Assembly (NCBI GenBank): GCA_009993635.1
Contig: JAACTC010000008.1
Coordinates: 90,793 to 154,792, forward strand
Reading direction: 5' to 3'
Length of the DNA stretch: 64,000 nucleotides
Source of the DNA: Erythrobacter sp.
Lineage (GTDB): Bacteria; Pseudomonadota; Alphaproteobacteria; Sphingomonadales; Sphingomonadaceae
A program made the translations under genes and the position numbers. Positions 10,228 to 19,085 of this stretch are shown here, in pieces; within the stretch, counting starts at the first letter, position 1, and each line of letters starts with the position of its first letter. The notes under the pieces are model-generated. The model did no database searches. It worked only from the letters and a program-made list of their open reading frames with translations, and was not told the DNA's origin.

Positions 10228-10950
10228 TCAGGCTACGCGGCGCGCGAGCTTGGTCACCCGCTCGATCACGCACAGGTGCAGGTCACCCGACACCGCGATC
10301 GGGCACACCGCCTCGCCGCGGCCAAGCCGCGTGGCCAGCTCTTTCTGTTCCAGCACCGCGAAGCTGCGTTCGTCGCCCAGCCGCGTGGGCGAAAGCCGCC
10401 CCACCGCCAGCGCCGAACCTCGCCCGCCTTCGCCCAGCAGACCATCGATGATGACCAGATCGGGATCGTCCGCCAGGCCGGTCCACCAGTCGCCGTCGCC
10501 AATCTCGATCAGCGCGATCGCACGCCCCTCACGCGCCTTGGCCAGCGCGGCCTGCGGGGAGGTGGTCTCGCGGATCGGGATGATCGTGCCGAACCGGGCG
10601 CGCGCCATCAGTTGCATGCGCACCGGGTGACGGGTGGCGCTGAGCGCGATTTCGATCGGCCGCTGCGCCTGCAGGTTGATCGCCATCAGCTCGCGCCAGA
10701 TGGCGGTGATGCTGGCATCGGGAATGCGGCGGGTGCGCGCGCTGAGGTTGGCGATCACGCTGGCCTCGCGCGCCGGGCGCAGCAACAGCTCGCTGGTGTC
10801 CTCGGTTGCGGCCCCGTCGACCTTGGCGGCGGCGATGGAGGCCGCGAGATCGAGCCGTTTTTCGATCAGCGTCAGCAGCTCTTCGTCCAGAGCGTCGATC
10901 TCTTCTCGCAGTCCATCAATGGCGCGGGCGTTGGAATTGGCGGTGGTCAT
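10228..10950 (-). CDS. chorismate mutase (AroQ type) with unassigned C-terminal domain
   Basis: A 240-residue protein. Residues 1-90 form an all-helical AroQ chorismate mutase, which turns chorismate into prephenate. The expected active-site pattern is visible: Arg in GLREEIDALD, Arg in EKRLDLAASIAAAK with its lysine, the Arg-Glu of RPAREASVI and the helix IWRELMAINLQAQ. The remaining 150 residues, beginning around RHPVRMQLMARARFG, match nothing I can name. They could be regulatory or a degenerate ligand-binding fold. The start is at MTTANSNARAID. The prephenate dehydratase-like gene follows 27 bp later. Confidence 0.75.
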   Translation of the reverse strand: MTTANSNARAIDGLREEIDALDEELLTLIEKRLDLAASIAAAKVDGAATEDTSELLLRPAREASVIANLSARTRRIPDASITAIWRELMAINLQAQRPIEIALSATRHPVRMQLMARARFGTIIPIRETTSPQAALAKAREGRAIALIEIGDGDWWTGLADDPDLVIIDGLLGEGGRGSALAVGRLSPTRLGDERSFAVLEQKELATRLGRGEAVCPIAVSGDLHLCVIERVTKLARRVA

Positions 10951-11068
10951 GGTTCTATCGCTTTCGGTTCGCAGCCTGCGCACGCACCTGTCCTGGCGGC
11001 GCGGCTGTGTTCGTTCATATTTTTGGCTGGTGGCCGCTTGTGGCGTGCGACCGACGCTGGTCCCGATA

Positions 11069-11084
11069 CGCCGTCAGGCGTACC
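11069..11084. repeat. perfect 6-bp inverted repeat
   Basis: TACGCCGTCAGGCGTA reads the same arms on both strands with a 4-base loop. It overlaps the stop codon of the small open frame at 11074-11211. It may be a short hairpin at the end of that transcript; no T-run follows. Confidence 0.4.
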
Positions 11085-11211
11085 GGCCGCTAAACGAACC
11101 GAAATAATAGGGATAATAGGAGGCATAGGCGCCCGCCAGCGTGAACGCCGGGGACGCGGAAATCGAAACTGCGGCCGAAGCGGGGATGACGATATCCCTG
11201 TGCCTGGTCAT
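11074..11211 (-). CDS. possible 45-residue small protein upstream of ctrA
   Basis: A short frame with an ATG preceded by AGGAG at nine bases. The peptide starts MTRHRDIVIPASAAV, has a moderately hydrophobic middle and a tyrosine-rich end (YYPYYFGSF). The frame is open further upstream to 11361, but only this start has a ribosome-binding site. Nothing is recognised and codon support is thin over such a length. It is transcribed away from ctrA. Confidence 0.35.
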   Translation of the reverse strand: MTRHRDIVIPASAAVSISASPAFTLAGAYASYYPYYFGSFSGRYA

Positions 11212-11521
11212 GTTGATTCGCTCCTGAGGCACGATCGGTAAGGAAAGTGCTGCCTCACGCACTTTCTGCGCAATGAAATATCTGCTGCGGCCCAAAACCG
11301 CAAGCATCTCTTTTCGCGTCGGCGAGGGCTGTGGCTTTACGGTGACAGAATCGCCCGCCATCGGTTCGACTCAAATCCGGTGCGCTTCGTCGCGCCCGCA
11401 TCTTGAAAACGCCGATTTACGCGATGTTAACCTTTTCCGTTCAGACCTTGTGTGGTTAATGAATCGCAACGCTCCATCCACGGGATGAAGCAGCACATCC
11501 ATTGGGGCAAAGGGGGAACCC
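11212..11521 (+). promoter_or_regulatory. ctrA control region
   Basis: About 310 bp separate ctrA from the nearest leftward frame, more than usual in this compact stretch. It contains a CtrA-like box at 11416-11430 and a relatively AT-rich run just before the gene. AAAGGGGG precedes the ATG as ribosome-binding site. Long multi-promoter upstream regions are known for ctrA in other alphaproteobacteria; the individual promoters cannot be placed here. Confidence 0.55.
11416..11430 (+). promoter_or_regulatory. CtrA-like binding box upstream of ctrA
   Basis: TTTA, seven bases, then TTAA (followed by C), with one mismatch to the CtrA consensus TTAA-N7-TTAA. It lies 92 bp before the ctrA start, consistent with autoregulation as known in Caulobacter. 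Confidence 0.55.
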
Positions 11522-12217
11522 ATGCGCGTATTGCTGATCGAGGATGAGCCGACCACGGCCAAGGCCATCGAGCTCATGCTCACGACCGAAGGGTTTAACG
11601 TCTACTCGACCGATCTTGGCGAAGAAGGCCTCGATCTGGGCAAGCTGTATGATTACGATATCATCCTGCTCGACCTCAACCTGCCGGACATGCACGGCTA
11701 CGACGTGCTCAAGAAACTGCGCGTCGCCAAGGTGCAGACGCCGGTCCTCATCCTGTCCGGCATTGCCGAGATGGACAGCAAGATCCGCAGCTTCGGCTTC
11801 GGCGCGGACGATTACGTCACCAAGCCATTCCATCGCGAAGAACTGGTCGCCCGCATCCACGCCGTGGTGCGCCGTTCGAAGGGCCACAGCCAGTCGGTCA
11901 TCCGCACCGGCAAGCTTGCCGTGAACCTCGATGCCAAGACGGTCGAAGTCGATGGTGCGCGTGTGCACCTGACCGGCAAGGAATACGCGATGCTGGAGCT
12001 GCTCAGCCTGCGCAAGGGCACCACGCTGACCAAGGAAATGTTCCTCAACCACCTGTATGGCGGGATGGACGAGCCCGAGCTCAAGATCATCGACGTGTTC
12101 ATCTGCAAGCTGCGCAAGAAGCTGAGCCATGCGTGCGACGGCGAAAATTACATCGAGACGGTATGGGGCCGCGGCTACGTGCTGCGCGACCCGGCCGAAG
12201 AGGCCGAAGCCGCCTGA
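11522..12217 (+). CDS. ctrA: cell-cycle response regulator CtrA
   Basis: This 231-residue OmpR-family response regulator controls cell cycle, motility and, in several alphaproteobacteria, GTA expression. The receiver domain has the acidic pocket (Glu7, Asp8), the phosphorylation site Asp51 in LLDLNLPD, and Lys in YVTKPF. The winged-helix domain covers about residues 125-225 ([23 protein letters not shown]). The protein ends in Ala-Ala, the type of C-terminus needed for ClpXP turnover in Caulobacter CtrA. It is monocistronic: a strong terminator follows. Confidence 0.97.
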   Translation: MRVLLIEDEPTTAKAIELMLTTEGFNVYSTDLGEEGLDLGKLYDYDIILLDLNLPDMHGYDVLKKLRVAKVQTPVLILSGIAEMDSKIRSFGFGADDYVTKPFHREELVARIHAVVRRSKGHSQSVIRTGKLAVNLDAKTVEVDGARVHLTGKEYAMLELLSLRKGTTLTKEMFLNHLYGGMDEPELKIIDVFICKLRKKLSHACDGENYIETVWGRGYVLRDPAEEAEAA

Positions 12218-12250
12218 TCGCTTTGCGAGACATTCCCGGACGGGATCAAG

Positions 12251-12282
12251 GCCCCGGAAGTTTCGCGCTTCCGGGGCTTTTT
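12251..12282 (+). terminator. rho-independent terminator of ctrA
   Basis: A perfect 10-bp stem GCCCCGGAAG / CTTCCGGGGC with a 7-base loop, followed at once by TTTTT. It begins 33 bp after the ctrA stop codon. Confidence 0.93.
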
Positions 12283-12339
12283 GCGTGGTCTTTGCGAAAT
12301 TCCTTTCCGGATTCTCCAAAGCAGGCGCATGATCGCGCG

Positions 12340-13440
12340 ATGAGAATCTTCACTTTTCGGATCAAGGGCCTGCTTGCCGCCCTCGCGATCCTCCTCACGC
12401 CGCTCGCCGCAGCCGCCCAGAGCACCGCGCATGACGAAGATATCGACTTCGTGCTCGATGTCCTGCGCACCGATTATGCCGGTTGGGAGACGAAGACGGG
12501 CGCGGGAAAGGAAGCCGATTTCGAACGCGCGGTTGCGCTCGCCCGGCAGCGCATCGCCGACAATCCCGAGGCACGCATGTGGGCGCTGGGCGCCTTGCTG
12601 GACTGGTTCGAGGACGATCACCTGACCCTGCGTTCGAAGATCGTCTCGCCCGCCAATCCGTGGGCAGCGGACAACGCACGGCCCGCGCGCAATTTCAGTC
12701 CGCCACCCGGCGAGGACTTCGCATTCCGTCGGCTGTCGGCCGATACGGTGCTGCTGCGCGTGCCCACATTCGACATCGACTATCTCGAGGCGTTCGAAGC
12801 ATTGCTCGCAGAGCACCATGACGAGATCACCTCGACGCCCAACCTGCTGATCGACCTGCGCGGCAACACCGGCGGTTCCGACCAGACCTATGCGCGACTG
12901 ATGAGCTATCTCTACACCCGCCCGATTTACCAGATCGGCGTGGAGCTGCGCGATACGCAGCGCAATCTCGCTGCTCTCCAGGCCAATATCGACAGCGGGG
13001 ACTATCCTGCAGAAGTGCAGGAATTCGTGCGAAACCTGCTGGATCGCGCCGCCGCGTCGGACAGCGAGTTCGTGCCCCTGTCGCAAGACGGCTTCGAGAT
13101 CGTGACCTATCCGCAGGTTTATGCGTTTCCCAGGCGCGTCGGCATCCTTACCGAAGGCGCGGGCTCTTCAGGAGACCAGTTCGTCATTGACGCCCGCTTC
13201 AGCCGCAAGGTTACCTTGCTGGGCGCGCCGACCGCTGGCGTTATCGACTATTCGAACGTCATTACCGCACCCGCTCCGTCGGGAGATTTCGATCTCGCAT
13301 GGCCGATGACGCGCTCCATGCGGCTGCCGGAAGAACCGTTCGACAGCGTCGGCGTGCAGCCCGATGTCCCCTTCCCCGATGGCGGGGTGGAGGACGAGAT
13401 CGCCTGGGCGCAAGGCTGGCTAGAACGCCAGGCGGACTGA
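12340..13440 (+). CDS. exported S41-family peptidase
   Basis: A 366-residue protein with a signal peptide (MRIFTFRIKGLLAALAILLTP, cleavage after AAAAQ). Its C-terminal domain is of the tail-specific protease type (ClpP/crotonase fold). Conserved features are LLIDLRGNTGGSDQTY, typical of S41 enzymes, and TEGAGSSGDQFV, where Ser276/Ser277 should contain the nucleophile. It is followed by LLGAPTAGVIDYSN. There is no PDZ domain. The likely site is the periplasm; the substrate is unknown. The frame is open far upstream, but MRIFTF is the start that gives the signal peptide. Confidence 0.82.
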   Translation: MRIFTFRIKGLLAALAILLTPLAAAAQSTAHDEDIDFVLDVLRTDYAGWETKTGAGKEADFERAVALARQRIADNPEARMWALGALLDWFEDDHLTLRSKIVSPANPWAADNARPARNFSPPPGEDFAFRRLSADTVLLRVPTFDIDYLEAFEALLAEHHDEITSTPNLLIDLRGNTGGSDQTYARLMSYLYTRPIYQIGVELRDTQRNLAALQANIDSGDYPAEVQEFVRNLLDRAAASDSEFVPLSQDGFEIVTYPQVYAFPRRVGILTEGAGSSGDQFVIDARFSRKVTLLGAPTAGVIDYSNVITAPAPSGDFDLAWPMTRSMRLPEEPFDSVGVQPDVPFPDGGVEDEIAWAQGWLERQAD

Positions 13441-13452
13441 GCCGGTGCGACG

Positions 13453-14715
13453 CTAGGCGATACCGCCCGACGTTTCGGTTTCGCGCCGTTCCCACTGTTT
13501 GAGCGTGCGCGGGCTGGAAAGGCGGGCGAAGTCCACTCCGCTCGGCTCCTGAAAGATGCGCAGGCCGAATTCGGGCAGGATCGCCAGCAGATGGTCGAAG
13601 ATGTCGGACTGGATTGCTTCGTATTCGGTGAAATTTGTGGTCGCGGCAAAGGTATAGATCTGCAGCGGCAGCCCGGTCGCGGTGGGTTCCAGCTGGCGGA
13701 CCAGCGTCAGCATGTCCTGGCTGATCTGCGGATGGGTGCGCAGATAGGCCATCACATAGGCGCGGAACGTGCCGACATTGGTGATCCGCCGGGCGTTTAC
13801 CGGATTGGTCTCCCCCGCCAGTTCGCGCGCGTTCCATTCGCGCAGTTCCTGTTCCTTGCGGTCCAGATAGTCGCGCAGCAGACGGAACCGGCGTAACTCC
13901 GCCAGCTCGTCATCGGTCAGGAATCGCACCGTGTTCTGGTCCAGGTGGATCGCGCGCTTGATCCGCCGACCGCCCGCCTCCTGCATTCCGCGCCAGTTGC
14001 GAAAGCTTTCGTTGATCAGCTTGTAGGTCGGGATGGTGGTGATGGTCTTGTCAAAATTCTGCACCTTCACCGTGTGCAGCGCGATGTCGATCACATCGCC
14101 ATCGGCGTTCTGCTGCGGCATTTCGATCCAGTCGCCCACCCGCAGCATATCCTGCGCGGAAAGCTGCACCGACGCGACGAGGCTGAGGATCGTATCCTTG
14201 AACACCAGCAGCAGCACCGCCGCCATCGCGCCGAGGCCGGAAAGCAGCAGCAGCGGCGACTGTTCGATCAGCGCCGCCACGCCGAGGATCGCGGCGGCCC
14301 CGAAAATCAGGATCTTCACCACCTGCAGGAAGCCCTTGATCGGGCGGTTCTTCGCCTCGGGTCGGCGCTTGTACAGCTCGTTGACGTAGGTCAGCCCGGT
14401 TGAGATCGCGAGCGCGACGCTGAGCACGATGGTCGCATTGGCGACGTTGGAGATCACGGTTTCCAGCGCCTCGGGCAGATGCTCGACGAACACGATCCCG
14501 CGCGAGATCATCAGCAGGGGTATCGTGGTGACCAGCCAGCCGACCGCCTTGTCCGGCGTTTTCGTCCTCTTGTCGAGGAACGGCGCGGCAAGCCGCAGGA
14601 CGACCTTTTTGAGCAGAAGATTGACGATGAACGCGGCCAGCAACAGCAGCGCCACACCGCCCAGCGCCTGCACCAGAGGCGGCTGCGCGTCGAGGTAGGC
14701 GAAGATCTCACTCAT
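13453..14715 (-). CDS. MscS-family mechanosensitive channel (YbdG-like)
   Basis: A 420-residue inner-membrane channel with several N-terminal helices, then the MscS pore-beta region (LLVFKDTILSLVASVQLSAQDMLRVGDWIEM). The next segment, QNADGDVIDIALHTVKVQNFDKTITTIP, contains the NFDKT stretch typical of the YbdG/MscM subfamily. It should act as a miniconductance osmotic release channel. Start chosen at MSEIFAYLDAQP, just before the first helix; 48 additional open codons upstream are not membrane-like. It is divergent from the SLC13 permease gene and is the second MscS-type gene in the window. Confidence 0.87.
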   Translation of the reverse strand: MSEIFAYLDAQPPLVQALGGVALLLLAAFIVNLLLKKVVLRLAAPFLDKRTKTPDKAVGWLVTTIPLLMISRGIVFVEHLPEALETVISNVANATIVLSVALAISTGLTYVNELYKRRPEAKNRPIKGFLQVVKILIFGAAAILGVAALIEQSPLLLLSGLGAMAAVLLLVFKDTILSLVASVQLSAQDMLRVGDWIEMPQQNADGDVIDIALHTVKVQNFDKTITTIPTYKLINESFRNWRGMQEAGGRRIKRAIHLDQNTVRFLTDDELAELRRFRLLRDYLDRKEQELREWNARELAGETNPVNARRITNVGTFRAYVMAYLRTHPQISQDMLTLVRQLEPTATGLPLQIYTFAATTNFTEYEAIQSDIFDHLLAILPEFGLRIFQEPSGVDFARLSSPRTLKQWERRETETSGGIA

Positions 14716-14875
14716 CGGCTGTGCGCCTACCGCGAACCGCCCACCCGCGTCACCCCCTCGCTGGCTCGAACCCACGCTGCAAGAATTGCTTCTGGCGCGG
14801 GCAGCCGATTTCGCTTGGAAACCCGCCATGCGTGTGCGCATCTGCTGGCGATTGGCCAACCTTGCACAGGTCTCT

Positions 14876-16672
14876 ATGGCGTTTCTCTCTGACTATTCGG
14901 CGCAGATCGGGCTCCTGCTGCTGGCCCTTACCTTCGTCGCCTTCATGCTGGAACGGCGCCCACCGGTGGTGATCGCGGTGGTGTCGGGCGCGATCATGCT
15001 CGCGCTGGGGTATCTCTCGCCCAAGGAAATGCTGGGCACGTTCTCCAACTCCGCGCCCATCACCATCGCCGCGATGTTCATCCTGTCGGGCGCGCTGCTG
15101 CGCACCGGCGCGCTGGAAGAGGTATCGGGCTGGGTCATCCGGCGGACGACACAGAGCCCGCGGCTGGCGACCGCCGAGATCGGGCTGGGCACCATCGCCG
15201 CCTCCGCCTTCATGAACAACACACCGGTGGTGATCGTGATGATCCCGGTGGTGAAGAAGCTGGCGCAAGTGCTGAAAGTCGGCGCGACGCGGCTGCTGAT
15301 CCCGCTTTCCTACCTGTGCATCCTGGGTGGCACGATGACGCTGATCGGCACCTCGACCAACCTGCTGGTCGACGGGGTGGCGCAGGAGGCGGGGCAGGCA
15401 CCCTTCGGCATTTTCGAGATTACCGCTGTCGGCGTCGTCGGCACGATCGCGGGGCTGGCCGTGCTGCTGATCCTCGGGCCGCTGCTGCTGCCCGATCGCG
15501 GCCCGCGCATGGGCGACGACACGCGAGAGAGCGACATCTACCTCACGCACCTGACGCTGATGGAGACCAGCAAATATGTCGGCCGCACCCTGGCAGAGAG
15601 CAATATCGGCCGGCGTCCGGGCGTGCGCATCGTGGCGATCCAGCGCGGCACCGACCTTTATCGCAAGGATCTGGACGCGTTCGAACTTGCCGCCGACGAC
15701 CAGCTGATCGTCAGCGCCAGTCCGGAAGAGATCACCTCGCTGGCAGAGGCACCCGATTTTCGCACGGGCCTTGTCGGGCTGGGCGGCGGGGTGGAAACCG
15801 CGCGCGACAAGCGCCCGGCGGACCTGCGCGTGATCGAGGCGGTGGTTTCCGCCACGCACCCGGTGGTCGGCCAGCGGCTGAAGGAAATCCCGCTGCTCTC
15901 GCGCCTCAAGGTGCGCGTGCTGGGGCTCGCCCGCCCGCGCCACCTGCCCGGCCCATCGCTGGCGGAGGCGCGCGTGCGCGCGGGCGACCGCCTGCTGATC
16001 GCCGCCGGGCCCGATGCCGCGCAGGCGCTGCAGGGCAATGTCCAGCTGACCAATGTCGGCGTCACCACCGCGCAATCCTTCCGCCGCACCAAGGCACCCA
16101 TCGCGATCGCCACGCTGGCCGCCGTGGTGGTGGGCGCGGCGGTCTTCGGCCTGCCGATCGAGGCGCTGGCGGTAGGTGGCGTGGCGGTGGTGCTGGCGAC
16201 CCGCTGCATCGAACCGAGCGATGCGTGGGCCAGCCTCGACGGCAGCACGCTGGTGCTGATCTTCGGGATGCTCGCCTTCGGCACCGGGCTGGACAATGCA
16301 GGCACGATCCGGCTGATCGTCGACACGATCCAGCCACTGCTGGGCGCAAGTTCGCTGCTGGTGCTGATCCTGCTGGTCTACGCGGTCACCAGCACGCTGA
16401 CCGAAGCGATCACCAACAACGCCATCGCCGTCATCATGACCCCGCTTGCCATCGGGCTGGCGGATGCCGCCGGGCTGGATGCACGCCCGCTGATCGTGGC
16501 GGTAATGTTCGGCGCCAGCGCCAGCTTCGCCACCCCCATCGGGTACCAGACCAACACGCTGGTCTATGGTGCGGCGAACTACCGGTTCTCCGACTTCGTG
16601 AAGATCGGCCTGCCGATGAACATCGTGGTCGGGGTGGCGGTATCGATCGCCATCTGGGCCTACTTCGGTTGA
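14876..16672 (+). CDS. SLC13-family permease with central TrkA-C domains
   Basis: A 598-residue membrane transporter. The N-terminal half has about five helices, including the conserved MNNTPVVIVMIPV. The centre (about residues 210-390) holds two RCK-C/TrkA-C-type regulatory domains (GRTLAESNIGRRPGVRIVAI and VGQRLKEIPLLSRLKVRVLG). The second membrane half contains EAITNNAIAVIMTPLA and ATPIGYQTNTLVYG. Such proteins move small anions such as sulfate or dicarboxylates with sodium; the substrate cannot be read from sequence. The start at 14876 (MAFLSDYSAQ) places the first helix correctly. Confidence 0.87.
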   Translation: MAFLSDYSAQIGLLLLALTFVAFMLERRPPVVIAVVSGAIMLALGYLSPKEMLGTFSNSAPITIAAMFILSGALLRTGALEEVSGWVIRRTTQSPRLATAEIGLGTIAASAFMNNTPVVIVMIPVVKKLAQVLKVGATRLLIPLSYLCILGGTMTLIGTSTNLLVDGVAQEAGQAPFGIFEITAVGVVGTIAGLAVLLILGPLLLPDRGPRMGDDTRESDIYLTHLTLMETSKYVGRTLAESNIGRRPGVRIVAIQRGTDLYRKDLDAFELAADDQLIVSASPEEITSLAEAPDFRTGLVGLGGGVETARDKRPADLRVIEAVVSATHPVVGQRLKEIPLLSRLKVRVLGLARPRHLPGPSLAEARVRAGDRLLIAAGPDAAQALQGNVQLTNVGVTTAQSFRRTKAPIAIATLAAVVVGAAVFGLPIEALAVGGVAVVLATRCIEPSDAWASLDGSTLVLIFGMLAFGTGLDNAGTIRLIVDTIQPLLGASSLLVLILLVYAVTSTLTEAITNNAIAVIMTPLAIGLADAAGLDARPLIVAVMFGASASFATPIGYQTNTLVYGAANYRFSDFVKIGLPMNIVVGVAVSIAIWAYFG

Positions 16673-16714
16673 GCGACTGGACTTACCCACCGCGCTGCCG
16701 CTAGCGGGCGCGGC

Positions 16715-17416
16715 ATGACCGCACACAAGGAAGGCGACCCCACTACGCTGAGCAGGCTGTACGGCCGCAGCATCGGCAAACCGCTGCGCGCGCGCCAGCA
16801 GGCGCTGGTCGACGATCTGCTGCCGAAGATCGCGGTGCCCGCCGAAGGCCCGATCACGGCGGAACGGTTATTCGGCGAAGACTGCCCACTGCATTTCGAA
16901 ATCGGCTTTGGCGGCGGCGAGCATCTCGCCTACCGGGCCGACCTGCTGCCCAATCACGGCTTCATCGGGGCGGAACCATTCCTCAACGGCGTGGCGCAGG
17001 CGCTGGTCCATGTGGAAGAACAACGGCTGGCGAATATCCGGCTGCAGGCGGGCGACGCGCTGGAGGTGCTGTCGCGCGTGCCCGACGGTGCGCTGACGAT
17101 GGTCTACCTGCTGCATCCCGATCCCTGGCCCAAGGCGCGCCATGCCAAGCGGAGGATGATGAACGACGGCCCGGTGCGGATGATCGCGGACAAGCTGAAG
17201 CCCGGCGGCGAGTTCCGCTTCGGCACCGATCACGCGATATACGTGCGCCACGCGCTGATGGTGATGCGCCGCTTTACCGACGAATTCGAATGGCAGGTGA
17301 CCGGCCCGCAGAGCTTCCAGCAGCGCCCTTCGGGCTGGTGCGAGACGCGCTACGAGAAAAAGGCCCGCGAACAGATGGGCCACGAGGTCTGGTACTTCCG
17401 CTATCGCCGCAAATAG
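16715..17416 (+). CDS. trmB: tRNA (guanine-N7-)-methyltransferase
   Basis: A 233-residue enzyme that methylates G46 of tRNAs to m7G using SAM. It has the SAM-binding FEIGFGGGEHLAY, the family PDPWPKARHAKRR motif and the terminal FGTDHAIYVRHAL with TRYEKKAREQ. Its length is normal. It starts 42 bp after the SLC13 gene and may share its transcript. Confidence 0.95.
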   Translation: MTAHKEGDPTTLSRLYGRSIGKPLRARQQALVDDLLPKIAVPAEGPITAERLFGEDCPLHFEIGFGGGEHLAYRADLLPNHGFIGAEPFLNGVAQALVHVEEQRLANIRLQAGDALEVLSRVPDGALTMVYLLHPDPWPKARHAKRRMMNDGPVRMIADKLKPGGEFRFGTDHAIYVRHALMVMRRFTDEFEWQVTGPQSFQQRPSGWCETRYEKKAREQMGHEVWYFRYRRK

Positions 17417-17631
17417 GCGGGGCCGCACTTATCGATCCGTCTCCGATCGATTGCCCGATGGAGAGCCGGTGCGAACATGCCTGCACATCTGCTCCAAGTG
17501 GGGCATCCCGTGCGGCGTGGAGCTGACCGTTTCGGTCGGCGGAACGCGGGTCGTCAAGAAAGGCTATGGTTTCAGCTGCCGAGGCGCGCCGAAAGGGTGG
17601 CGGGGGCCATGTGCCCCCGTCAGTCCAGTGT
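17417..17631. other. convergent intergenic stretch, no gene seen
   Basis: This lies between trmB and the leftward outer-membrane protein gene. Short frames cross it, but none has a ribosome-binding site or a sensible protein. A hairpin at 17601-17619 is the only structure. Confidence 0.4.
17601..17619 (-). terminator. possible hairpin after the outer-membrane protein gene
   Basis: CGGGGGC, five bases, GCCCCCG: a perfect 7-bp stem 12 bp beyond the stop codon of the leftward barrel gene. No T-run follows, so termination is only a suggestion. Confidence 0.4.
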
Positions 17632-18231
17632 TCAGAAACGCACGCCCACGCCCGCCACCACCTGATCGGTGGTTGCCATGCCCACATCGCCGCCGACATC
17701 GCCATAGCGAGAGCGGCGGTATTCCACGCGCGCTTCCAGCGGGCCGGGAAGCTGGATCTGCACACCGCCACCATAGCGGATGCCGGTCGCGTTTTCCTCG
17801 ATATCGGCAAAGGTGCCTGCGGTGGTGAACGACCGCGTATCGAGCGCGGTGTACCCGATCTTGCCATAGGCCGCGATGCCCGGGGTCGCGGCGAAGCCTG
17901 CGCGCGCGCCAAGGTAATACTGGCCATCCGCTTCCAGCCCGTCGCGGGCTCCGGCGAAGGTGTTGGGAAATTCGGTCGAGCCGGTGCTGACGGAATATTC
18001 GCCCTCCACACCAACGAAGCCGCCGCCAAGCGACAGGTCGTACCCTGCGGCAATGCCGTAGACGACCGAGTCCGCGTCTGCCGAAACGCTCGCGTCGCCC
18101 GATTCGACCTCGAGCCCCTCGAAACCGGCAATGGCGCCGACATACAGGCCCCCGGGTGCCTCGGTCTGGGCCATCGCAGGCGTGGCGCCGGTTGCGGCCA
18201 TCGCCGCTAGTGCCGCGAGCATCTTGTTCAT
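17632..18231 (-). CDS. outer-membrane beta-barrel protein
   Basis: A 199-residue protein with a signal peptide (MNKMLAALAAMAATGATPAMA, cleavage after AMA). A series of amphipathic strands follows, with alternating glycine and aromatic residues (GLYVGAIAGFEG, YYLGARAGFAATPGIAAYGKIG). It ends ...VVAGVGVRF, the C-terminal phenylalanine recognised by the BAM machinery. An eight-strand OmpA-like or porin-family barrel fits best. Function is unknown. Its upstream region holds a CtrA-like box and a palindrome. Confidence 0.82.
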   Translation of the reverse strand: MNKMLAALAAMAATGATPAMAQTEAPGGLYVGAIAGFEGLEVESGDASVSADADSVVYGIAAGYDLSLGGGFVGVEGEYSVSTGSTEFPNTFAGARDGLEADGQYYLGARAGFAATPGIAAYGKIGYTALDTRSFTTAGTFADIEENATGIRYGGGVQIQLPGPLEARVEYRRSRYGDVGGDVGMATTDQVVAGVGVRF

Positions 18232-18284
18232 CTCGATCCCTTTCGCATGCCTTTGAATGGCAGGCGCATTCTGGGCGGATATGG

Positions 18285-18299
18285 TTACCGGGCGGTTAA
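18285..18299 (-). promoter_or_regulatory. CtrA-like box upstream of the barrel gene
   Basis: TTAC, seven bases, TTAA: one mismatch to the CtrA consensus. It lies 54 bp upstream of the barrel start codon (18231), in the divergent region shared with the ferritin-like gene. Confidence 0.4.
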
Positions 18300-18303
18300 C
18301 CCT

Positions 18304-18322
18304 GCCCGATGCGCCATCGGGC
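18304..18322. repeat. perfect 8-bp palindrome in divergent promoter region
   Basis: GCCCGATG-CGC-CATCGGGC. It sits between the barrel gene and the YciE/YciF-like gene and could be a regulator site or a hairpin in the leader of either gene. Confidence 0.45.
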
Positions 18323-18423
18323 CTGCCCCATGCACCATCCGCACCGACGAGGATGGCGGCGGCTTCGGAACAATGCGGGCGGTTCAAACGCTGATTGGGC
18401 AACCCCCCCAAGGAGAGAACATC

Positions 18424-18918
18424 ATGGCCCTCAATACCCTCAAAGACGTCTATATCGACCAGCTGCAGGACATTTACAGCGCCAACCGCCAGTCGCTCGA
18501 AGCGACGCGCAAGCTGGCCGACAAGGCTAGCGACGGCGAACTCAAATCGGCGCTGAAGGATGGCGTCGAAGGGATCGAGCGCGGGATCGAAACGCTCAAG
18601 CCGATCATCGAAGGCCACGACGCCAAGCCGACCGGCGAATTCTGCAAGGGCATGGAAGGCATCGTCAAGGAAGTCGATGCGCACGTGCTCGACACCGAAT
18701 TCGGCGACGACAGCGTACGCGATGCGATGATCATCAGTCAGTACCAGCGCATGACGCACTACGCGATCGCGGGCTATGGCTGCGTTCTCGCCTTCGCCAA
18801 GCGGCTGGAACTGGCGGGCGAAGTGTCGAAGCTGGCCGAATGCCTCGACCAGACCTACGAAGGCGATCGCCGGATGACCGCGATTGCCGTGAACGATGTG
18901 AACAAGGTCGCCGCGTAA
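18424..18918 (+). CDS. YciE/YciF ferritin-like protein (DUF892)
   Basis: A 164-residue all-helical protein of the YciE/YciF family, a stress-induced ferritin-like four-helix bundle. Typical features are LKDVYIDQLQDIYSANRQ at the N-terminus, CKGMEGIVKE in the second half and SQYQRMTHYAIAGYGCVLAFA in the third helix. It is preceded by a strong AAGGAGAG ribosome-binding site. A terminator follows, so it is probably a single-gene unit. The exact biochemical role of the family is unsettled. Confidence 0.88.
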   Translation: MALNTLKDVYIDQLQDIYSANRQSLEATRKLADKASDGELKSALKDGVEGIERGIETLKPIIEGHDAKPTGEFCKGMEGIVKEVDAHVLDTEFGDDSVRDAMIISQYQRMTHYAIAGYGCVLAFAKRLELAGEVSKLAECLDQTYEGDRRMTAIAVNDVNKVAA

Positions 18919-18940
18919 CCTGCGCGACCATCTGTCAGCG

Positions 18941-18977
18941 AACGGGCGTCCGGCAATCCGGGCGCCCGTTTTCTTTG
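18941..18977 (+). terminator. rho-independent terminator after the ferritin-like gene
   Basis: Stem AACGGGCGTCCGG / CCGGGCGCCCGTT with one G-T pair and a CAAT loop, followed by TTTCTTT. It starts 23 bp after the stop codon. Confidence 0.88.
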
Positions 18978-19085
18978 CCGGGCCACCAGATGCATTGCCA
19001 CCCGCCCGGGCCCCGGCGCGTAACGGGCGGAACGGCGAGCCACGGCAGGGATTGATCGGGTAAATGCCAGCCTGGAGGCACCGCC

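Noticed and set aside
17451..17828. Cysteine-containing frame between trmB and the barrel gene
   Set aside because: Runs into the barrel gene antisense, has no ribosome-binding site and no family features.
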